Assembly (NCBI GenBank): GCA_900549415.1
Contig: URNX01000056.1
Coordinates: forward strand, 1-20,416
DNA: 20,416 bases
Source: an uncultured bacterium
Lineage (GTDB): Bacteria; Verrucomicrobiota; Lentisphaeria; Victivallales; UBA1829
Direction: 5' to 3'
The notes beneath the pieces are model-generated. The model made no database searches, was not told the DNA's origin, and saw nothing but the letters and a program-made list of their open reading frames with translations. Shown in pieces: positions 14,356 through 20,416 of this stretch. Position numbers and translations under genes: made by a program. How positions within the stretch are numbered: the first letter of the stretch is position 1; each line of letters opens with the position of its first letter.

Positions 14356-15171
14356 ATGAAAAACAAACCCACAACAGGGATCCTGAAGTATAAATTCAAG
14401 AGGTTCACCCTCATAGAGCTCCTCGTAACGATTGCGATTATCGCGATTCTCGCAGGGATTCTTCTGCCGTCGCTGAACAAAGCCCGGGCGGCGGCGCGGC
14501 GGATCTCATGCACGGCGAATCTCTCGCAGATTACCAAGGCGCAGATCGGGTACATGGACGACAACAACGGATATGTTCTCATCAGAGACGAACGCCGCGA
14601 AGACAGCATGTTTTCAGCGGCAAGCCGCTACTGGCCGACCGCGCTTATGATGGGCGGTTATCTCGGCGTAAAACCGCAGCAGCTCGACGCCTGTCTCAAG
14701 CTGATGATCTGTCCGGAACAGACGGCCCGCTATGAACGGCATTCGACCTATCCGGACATCTACAGACCATCCATCGCATACGGGATGTTCACTTTGATCG
14801 ACCCGCAGTACAACAGCTCTTTCCCGCAATACATCGGCAAGTTCGGCTCCAGCTTTATTACCTACGGAACGGAAAGCGGAACCACTTATCAGTATATCCG
14901 CATCTCCGCGATGAAAAGCCCCAGCGAATACATGTTCCTGCTGGACAACGAAAACGTCTCCGATACCCATATTCCGCTGCGCGCGCCAAACTGGACACTG
15001 TATCCGCGATCTTCCATCAAGACGGTCTCCCCGAGTCTGCATCATGTCGGCACAGGAAGCGCTTCCTTTGCGGACGGACACTGCGCGACGCCGGGACTCG
15101 GCGCATTCCGCACCATTCACGGAGGAATCATTCAGCATGTTGTCGTAAACGGAACTCAGATGGTATTTTAA
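14356..15171 (+). CDS. Type II secretion/type IV pilin-like protein (H-X9-DG pseudopilin)
   Basis: Protein of 271 aa with a class III prepilin leader. After 16 residues ending in Lys-Arg comes FTLIELLVTIAIIAILAGILLPSL, with Glu21 as the +5 Glu and a single membrane helix. The residue before the cleavage site is Arg instead of the usual Gly, as often seen in Lentisphaerota sequences. The body is a globular domain with a C-terminal H-X9-DG motif (His230, Asp240-Gly241). Such proteins occur in large families in Planctomycetota/Lentisphaerota; their role is not established. It has its own ribosome site (AAAGGTG) and follows a 101-bp gap with a long inverted repeat. It lies between sugar-catabolism genes and two glycoside hydrolases, so a role in polysaccharide capture or enzyme export is conceivable but unproven. 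Confidence 0.9.
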   Translation: MKNKPTTGILKYKFKRFTLIELLVTIAIIAILAGILLPSLNKARAAARRISCTANLSQITKAQIGYMDDNNGYVLIRDERREDSMFSAASRYWPTALMMGGYLGVKPQQLDACLKLMICPEQTARYERHSTYPDIYRPSIAYGMFTLIDPQYNSSFPQYIGKFGSSFITYGTESGTTYQYIRISAMKSPSEYMFLLDNENVSDTHIPLRAPNWTLYPRSSIKTVSPSLHHVGTGSASFADGHCATPGLGAFRTIHGGIIQHVVVNGTQMVF

Positions 15172-15186
15172 GCCAAAGGAAAACTT

Positions 15187-16944
15187 ATGGACAAAATCTC
15201 TTACAAAACGCCGTTCCACGTCAAAGACGGAAAAATCTTTGACGCCGAAAACCGTTACGTCACCCTCTGGGGCGTGAACTACTATGCGCCCTTCAACCAC
15301 AATTTCTGCAACCTCGCCGAACTCGGCAAAGATCACTGCCGCGCAATCGACCGCGATCTGGACGATCTCCAGCTGCTCGGCGCCGACTTCATCCGGATGC
15401 ACATGTTCGAACGAGAAATTTCCGATCCCGCCGGGAACCTCGTGGAAAATGAAAACCTGCGGGTCTTCGACTATCTGCTCGACCAGTGTGAAAAACGCGG
15501 AATCTATCTCATGCTTTCCGCTATGACCTACTGGAATACGGTCATGAACCAGATCGAACAGAACCGTCTTTACGCCTATTGGAACATCGGATCCCAAAGC
15601 GCATTCGGCTTCACAAACTTCTATTCGATAGACTCGCTGATCTGGCATCCGGATGCAATCGCATGTCAGGAACGCTACTTCAAGACTCTTTTCGAACATC
15701 GCAACGCATTCAACGGAAAGCGTCTTTGCGAATTCAAAAACCTCGTGGTCTGGGAACTTATGAACGAAATGCAGTTCCCCGATTCGCGTCTGCTTCAGCC
15801 CGATCCGGAGCTCACCCCCCGCAATATGATTCAGGGAATCTATTCGCGCGGACCGATGCGCAGGGAGTTTCAGTGCAGATTCGCAGAATTCCGCAAAACC
15901 ATTCCGGAACAGGATGAAGAAAAAGCGTTTTCCGAATTCCGCAAAAAGCTCATCGGCGACTATCTCCGGAAATTCTGGAAACTCTCCAACGACTACTTCA
16001 AGGGGTCCGTTCTCAACAGCCAGTTCTATTCCTACAGCGGCATTCCCCCGGAGGATTTGAAAGAGCTCCTCGAAAATCTCCCCTGCATCGACGCCCAGAG
16101 CCTCGGGACCTACCTCAACGCCCACGGATTCGACAGCGTCAACACCGACGACGCCGACCACGTCGCTCTTGCCGATTACAAGCTCGACCAAATCGAACAT
16201 CTGGAACATAAACATCCGCTCATCGCATACGAATTCGACGCCAGCTGCACGCAGAACGGCTATCCGCTCGCCCTGCTCGCGGCGCTCTATGCACACAACG
16301 GCGTTCAGTTGGCGGCATACTTCACCTACACTCCGTACGACGTCGCCGCATGGAACCCGGGCTGGCTCGTGCATTACCTGAATATTGCGCACACGCCCGA
16401 CAAAGCGGCTTCGTTCGCAGCCTCCGGACGCATCTTCCGCGCCGTTCAGAACCGGAAGTTCGAACAGAAGCCCGGCGAATGGAGCGGGGAAAACTTTCTC
16501 ATCCGGCGCGAAGGCGACCGCGTGCTCTGGAACACGGCGGAGAACTACTGCCACGTCTCCGCCGCGGACGAAGCGCCGGTCAATCCGGATTCGCTGAAAC
16601 TTGTCTGCGGGACCGGCAATTCTCCGCTGGTTTCCTGCGACGGCAACGGGTTTTATCAGCTCGAAAAACTTGCGGACGGCAAGTGGCGTTTCACTCTTTT
16701 CCCCGCTCAGCGTTATCTCATGGAACCCGCGCGCGGACGCGCCTTCACTTCCATGGCGAACCGCTATGTGAACTGCCTGAAAGAGCTCCCCGTCTCCCAG
16801 CTGATCGAACGCAAGGTGAATGTCCGTTTTCCCATGTTCCTGAAATTCCGCTGCACGGACGCGGCAAGCGGAGCGGCAGTCGCCGCGAACGGCGACGCCC
16901 TCTCTCTTGAACCGGGATCTTATCTGATTGAAACTCTAAACTGA
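15187..16944 (+). CDS. GH5-like (clan GH-A) glycoside hydrolase, intracellular
   Basis: Hydrolase of 585 aa with no signal peptide. The N-terminal (beta/alpha)8 barrel covers about residues 8-410: VTLWGVNYYAPF, DLQLLGADFIRMHMF, CEKRGIYLML. The probable acid/base is Glu194 in VVWELMNEMQF (strand-4 Asn-Glu). The probable nucleophile is Glu349 in PLIAYEFDAS (strand 7). After about residue 430 a beta-sandwich domain follows. I cannot assign a numbered CAZy subfamily. The start is supported by AAAGGA 8 nt upstream. The lack of a secretion signal suggests it acts on imported oligosaccharides and feeds the sugar dehydrogenase route. The same barrel type occurs in the next gene with a signal peptide, and in a degenerate form in the GH28-like protein, which suggests a set of enzymes acting on the same glycan. 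Confidence 0.82.
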   Translation: MDKISYKTPFHVKDGKIFDAENRYVTLWGVNYYAPFNHNFCNLAELGKDHCRAIDRDLDDLQLLGADFIRMHMFEREISDPAGNLVENENLRVFDYLLDQCEKRGIYLMLSAMTYWNTVMNQIEQNRLYAYWNIGSQSAFGFTNFYSIDSLIWHPDAIACQERYFKTLFEHRNAFNGKRLCEFKNLVVWELMNEMQFPDSRLLQPDPELTPRNMIQGIYSRGPMRREFQCRFAEFRKTIPEQDEEKAFSEFRKKLIGDYLRKFWKLSNDYFKGSVLNSQFYSYSGIPPEDLKELLENLPCIDAQSLGTYLNAHGFDSVNTDDADHVALADYKLDQIEHLEHKHPLIAYEFDASCTQNGYPLALLAALYAHNGVQLAAYFTYTPYDVAAWNPGWLVHYLNIAHTPDKAASFAASGRIFRAVQNRKFEQKPGEWSGENFLIRREGDRVLWNTAENYCHVSAADEAPVNPDSLKLVCGTGNSPLVSCDGNGFYQLEKLADGKWRFTLFPAQRYLMEPARGRAFTSMANRYVNCLKELPVSQLIERKVNVRFPMFLKFRCTDAASGAAVAANGDALSLEPGSYLIETLN

Positions 16945-16956
16945 GAAGGATTCAGC

Positions 16957-19900
16957 ATGAAAAATGTTTTAACACTCGCAGCTCTCACGCTTTTCTGCGC
17001 ACTCCAGGCGGCGCCGGTCCGTCTTCCCGCCCGTGATTCGGAGTGGAAGATACCCGCCGGAGCGGAGACAAAAGAAAAATCCTTCCTCATCCGCAGCACC
17101 GCACCGGAAACCAATCGCTGGACGTTTGCGCGGCTCCCGCTCCATGCGGACGAATACGCAGGACAAATCATCCGTCTTGAGGCGGAAATCCGCGCAGACG
17201 GCATCCGACCGGTCAGCGGGAAAAAGAGCGCAGGCGCAAAGCTGATGTTTGTCCTTTCGAACGGACAGAAACAGGACTGGCCCGGCATCATCATCCCCTC
17301 CGGAACGTTCAACTGGGAAAAATTCGGAAAAACCGTTGTTTTCCCGACGGATCTCAAACAGGCGGAACTCGTTTTCGGTCTGCAGGACGCGGCGGGAGAA
17401 ATTGAAATCCGCAATCTGAAAATCTCCTCCGGCTGGATTCCGCTCGAACTCAATTCCATCGCCAACGCGGATCTGCGCGACCGGACCGCCGGAGACGGCA
17501 AAGGCGGCTGGTCCGATCAGGGACCGAAAAACGACGGGCGCATTTTCGTTATGGAACTGAACAAGCGCGCCCCCGGCGGAATTCCGATGAACATCGGCAC
17601 ACGCGGAAAAACCGTCCTTGCGCTCAAGTCGAAACATCTGCCGTCCGGTGCGGAATCCGGAACTGCGAAACCGGCAAAAACCGCAAAAGCAAAAACACTC
17701 TTCGTCGCCCATGCCATCTGCTGGGCAGGAAAGAAACGCGAAACGTTCGGCAAAATCGTCGTGAACGGCAAAAACGGTTCGCAGACTTTTACCCTTGAAA
17801 CCGGACGCGATGGCGGCAACTGGTTCAATCCGGCGCATTACGACAACGCAGTCTGCGCAATCGAAGTGGAAAGCGGAGACAATTCAAAGGGGATTCATCT
17901 CTCCCGTTTTCCTCTCAAAGACTCGCTGGGGGAAATCGAATCGGTCCGTTTTGAAAGCGTCGGCGGCAACCCCGTGTGGCTTGTTCTCGGGGCGACCCTT
18001 TCAGCCGAAGACCGCCCGCTTCCCCGGAAGGAAACCTTTGCGATCCGCGCCGGAAAGGAGTGGCAAACGCCTCTCCGGACCGTCAATTATCACTGGCGCA
18101 AACCCGGCTCTCCGCTCGATGTTTCCTCCTTCACGCCCCGCCGTCCGATCGGAGCGGACGACTGGCTGAAAGTCAATGCGGACGGACATCTTGTTCTTGC
18201 CAGGGAGCCGGACAAACCGCTGCGCTTCTTCTGTTCGCCCGATGAAATCAATCTCGGATATCCGAAACGCCTTGCGAACCGCGAACAGATCGACGTCTAC
18301 GTCGGCGACCTCGTCACTCACGGATTCAACATGATCCGCATCCACATCAACAAAGCTCTGATGAAGGATGCAAAAGCGGAAGCGGATTTCAACAGGGATA
18401 CGCTGGACGCCTTTGATTATCTTGTCAGTCTCTGCCGCAAAAACGGCATCTACATCATGATGAATCTGCAGGAAATCCAGTACGGGTTCTACCCGTATGA
18501 ACAGTATTCCTGGGGCAACCCGAAACCGTTCAGCAACAAAACGCACACCGATATGCGTACGGCGCTCTACTTTTCCGCCGCCGCGCGCGAAAACTGGAAA
18601 AAAGGCGTCGTCAAACTTCTGACCCGCGTCAATCCCCTCACCGGGCTTGCGCCGAAGGACGATCCGGTCTTCGCCATGCTCCTCGGCTACAACGAACAGG
18701 AATTCGCCTTCCATTACCGTCCGGTGACTCCGCAGAACCGCGCGCTCGCCATCGGACCCTGGCGCGAATTCATGAAAAAACGCTACGGCACAATCGCCAC
18801 GCTCAACAGCAAAAAAGGAACATCGTACAAATCCTTCGATGAACTCCCCTGCTACAATATTTTCAAAAAGGATGCGGACACCAACGAATTCATCTATCAG
18901 ACCTCGCTGGATCTGCTGCATTTCTATCAGGGCGTGCTGAAAGAAATCGGCTACAAGGGGCTCTTCAGCAACTACGATTTTGTCAAGTCGCTCCTCTATC
19001 ATTTTGTCCGCAGTGAGACCGACTATGTGGGAATGCACGTCTACTGCGATCATCCGCTCGGTAAAAGTCTTGTCGAAAAAGGCGCATACAACCGCCAGTA
19101 CAGCTCCATCGGACGCGGCAATTATTTTGCCCGCGAGCTCGCCGGATGCCGCATCTTCCGCAAACCCGTCGTCTGCTCCGAATACGATATGCCGTTCTGG
19201 AACCGTTACCGCTATGAACGTTCCTTTACCTTCGGGGCGTACGCGGCATTTCAGGACGCGGACGTTCTGACGCCCTGGGGCTCTCCGGTGCAACGCCAGC
19301 CGCTCGATCATCCGCGCGTCTGGGTCGGAGGAAGAATGGCCCCGTTCGCGCTCTGCCGCGACCCCCTGAGCGACGCTTCTCTGCTGCTGACCTACTTCAT
19401 GTTCATCCGCGGCGATGTCGCCCCGGCAAAACACGGAGTCCGCATCATCGCCGACCGCGATTCCGTCTTTGCGAACGATCCGAACTCCCAGCCGGCCCTG
19501 GAACAAACCGCGCTCGCTCTGCTCACCGGGTATTCTCAGCAATCCGTTTTCTCAAAACAGCAGATCGTCCCCCAAGGGAAAAATGAAATTCTGCTTCCCT
19601 CGCTCGGAGGCGGCAGAAGCCATGTCGACGGCTGGTTCACGGAAACCCTCGGCACAACCGGAAACATTGCGGACGCCGTCGCCCAGCTGAAGAAAAAAGG
19701 TTTCCTGACCGCAGACAACCGTTCCGACGGGCTCCATGTTTACGAGAATGAAACAAAGGAGCTTTATCTGGATTCCGGACGCAAATTCATGTCCGTTTCC
19801 ACGCCGCGTCTTCAGGGAGTGTGCATGACCGCAGGCGATACCGCAAAGCTGCCCGATTTCGAAGTGATCTCGCATAACTCGGACGGCAATCTGTCGCTGG

Positions 19901-20235
19901 TTTCCATCGACGGACGGAAGCCGATCCGCGACGCCTCGCGCCTCCTCCTGATCCGTCTGACAAATGCGCTGAACTCGGATATGGTGTTCGAGGATTCCTC
20001 AATGCGGAAAATCGTCTCCCCCGGCGTTCCGCCCGGACTTCTGAAGAACTCCGCTTTCAAAGTCAGCATCAGCCATGACCATGCCTCCTCGCTCAAACTT
20101 TATCCGCTGACGATGGAGGGCATCCGCACCGGAAAAGTCATTGCCCCGGTCAGAGTCAGCTGCAATACCGCGACCTTTGCAGTGGATACAACCAAAGACG
20201 GCAACACCGTTTATTTTGAAATCTCTGCGGAATGA
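16957..20235 (+). CDS. Large secreted multidomain GH5-like glycoside hydrolase
   Basis: Protein of 1092 aa with a Sec signal peptide (MKNVLTLAALTLFCALQAAP, cleavage near Ala18/19). Residues ~20-160 and ~163-350 look like two beta-sandwich, carbohydrate-binding-like domains; the second starts LNSIANADLRDRTAGDGKGGWSDQGP in style. A (beta/alpha)8 barrel lies at about 375-790: HGFNMIRIHIN, CRKNGIYIMMNLQ, NPLTGLAPKDDPVFAMLLGYNEQEF with Glu580 as likely acid/base, and PVVCSEYDMPFWNRYR with Glu742 as likely nucleophile. The C-terminal ~300 residues are beta-rich. It starts 12 nt after the previous gene, with AGAAGGA as ribosome site, and ends just before a strong terminator, so it is the last gene of the operon. 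It probably makes the first outside cut of the glycan. The substrate is unknown; no family number is claimed. Confidence 0.83.
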   Translation: MKNVLTLAALTLFCALQAAPVRLPARDSEWKIPAGAETKEKSFLIRSTAPETNRWTFARLPLHADEYAGQIIRLEAEIRADGIRPVSGKKSAGAKLMFVLSNGQKQDWPGIIIPSGTFNWEKFGKTVVFPTDLKQAELVFGLQDAAGEIEIRNLKISSGWIPLELNSIANADLRDRTAGDGKGGWSDQGPKNDGRIFVMELNKRAPGGIPMNIGTRGKTVLALKSKHLPSGAESGTAKPAKTAKAKTLFVAHAICWAGKKRETFGKIVVNGKNGSQTFTLETGRDGGNWFNPAHYDNAVCAIEVESGDNSKGIHLSRFPLKDSLGEIESVRFESVGGNPVWLVLGATLSAEDRPLPRKETFAIRAGKEWQTPLRTVNYHWRKPGSPLDVSSFTPRRPIGADDWLKVNADGHLVLAREPDKPLRFFCSPDEINLGYPKRLANREQIDVYVGDLVTHGFNMIRIHINKALMKDAKAEADFNRDTLDAFDYLVSLCRKNGIYIMMNLQEIQYGFYPYEQYSWGNPKPFSNKTHTDMRTALYFSAAARENWKKGVVKLLTRVNPLTGLAPKDDPVFAMLLGYNEQEFAFHYRPVTPQNRALAIGPWREFMKKRYGTIATLNSKKGTSYKSFDELPCYNIFKKDADTNEFIYQTSLDLLHFYQGVLKEIGYKGLFSNYDFVKSLLYHFVRSETDYVGMHVYCDHPLGKSLVEKGAYNRQYSSIGRGNYFARELAGCRIFRKPVVCSEYDMPFWNRYRYERSFTFGAYAAFQDADVLTPWGSPVQRQPLDHPRVWVGGRMAPFALCRDPLSDASLLLTYFMFIRGDVAPAKHGVRIIADRDSVFANDPNSQPALEQTALALLTGYSQQSVFSKQQIVPQGKNEILLPSLGGGRSHVDGWFTETLGTTGNIADAVAQLKKKGFLTADNRSDGLHVYENETKELYLDSGRKFMSVSTPRLQGVCMTAGDTAKLPDFEVISHNSDGNLSLVSIDGRKPIRDASRLLLIRLTNALNSDMVFEDSSMRKIVSPGVPPGLLKNSAFKVSISHDHASSLKLYPLTMEGIRTGKVIAPVRVSCNTATFAVDTTKDGNTVYFEISAE

Positions 20236-20240
20236 CCGCT

Positions 20241-20280
20241 CCGCCGCGCCCGGCTGAACCCGGACGCGGCGGGTCTTTTT
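20241..20280 (+). terminator. Strong intrinsic terminator ending the catabolic operon
   Basis: CCGCCGCG (20241-20248) pairs with CGCGGCGG (20265-20272). An inner CCGG/CCGG extension closes a 6-nt loop. TCTTTTT follows at 20274-20280. The hairpin begins 5 nt after the last stop codon. Confidence 0.88.
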
Positions 20281-20301
20281 CAAAAAAGTAAAAAATCCTG
20301 C

Positions 20302-20329
20302 TTGCTTTTTCCGGAAAACGGATTAAATT
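20302..20329 (+). promoter_or_regulatory. tRNA promoter
   Basis: TTGCTT (20302-20307) and TAAATT (20324-20329) are 16 bp apart, with the tRNA 16 nt further on. The boxes and spacing match the rpsO promoter in this window. Confidence 0.6.
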
Positions 20330-20345
20330 ACTGAATCATAATGAC

Positions 20346-20416
<71 letters not shown>

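Noticed and set aside
14614..16554. A 646-codon open frame on the minus strand opposite the pseudopilin and GH5-like genes
   Set aside because: It crosses two well-supported plus-strand genes, has low-complexity Val/Glu/Phe-rich translation and no family motif; it is a composition effect.
18001..19542. A 513-codon open frame antisense to the secreted hydrolase
   Set aside because: Same type of shadow frame; the plus strand encodes a signal peptide and a barrel with catalytic motifs.

Overview
The window looks like a chromosomal piece of a Lentisphaerota (Victivallis-like) bacterium. The main clue is a pseudopilin-like protein with the FTLIELL...AIIAILAGILLPSLNKAR pattern, a positively charged residue instead of Gly before the cleavage site, and an H-X9-DG motif, all common in that phylum. 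Unusual glycoside hydrolases under AraC and GntR-type regulators fit the same picture. The phylum call is inference from protein style, not from a marker gene search.

Region 1 (1-1470): an AraC-family regulator on the plus strand and rpsO (ribosomal protein S15) on the minus strand converge on a shared hairpin terminator. rpsO has its own good promoter.

Region 2 (1471-5615, minus strand): a compact operon ilvB - bioF-like - polysaccharide deacetylase, with a 4-nt overlap and then a 1-nt gap. It is preceded by a 5' leader of about 320 nt. The leader holds two short reading frames in tandem, ending ISPVALY-stop and IRPVALF-stop. Each is followed by the same GC-rich hairpin and a smaller covarying hairpin. 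I read this as a duplicated leader-peptide attenuator for acetolactate synthase; it is the most novel-looking element here. The divergent promoter region contains two TACCGCCTTTTT repeats 31 bp apart.

Region 3 (5562-7579, plus strand): a cN-I type 5'-nucleotidase followed by azlC and azlD, a two-part branched-chain amino acid exporter, transcribed divergently from ilvB.

Region 4 (7708-20280, plus strand): one probable 12.5-kb catabolic operon with a strong sigma70-like promoter at the front and a strong intrinsic terminator at the end. In order it encodes a GntR/LacI-hybrid regulator, an IlvD/Edd sugar-acid dehydratase, a GH28-like beta-helix enzyme with a degenerate GH5-like N-terminus, a DapA-family aldolase, an SDR dehydrogenase, a pseudopilin, an intracellular GH5-like hydrolase and a 1092-aa secreted GH5-like hydrolase. 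Together these suggest polysaccharide or glycoside cleavage followed by non-phosphorylative sugar oxidation (sugar -> aldonate -> 2-keto-3-deoxy acid -> pyruvate + aldehyde). The sugar itself cannot be read from the sequence.

Region 5 (20302-20416): promoter and most of a tRNA-Arg(UCU), cut by the window end. I saw no insertion sequence, CRISPR array or phage gene.
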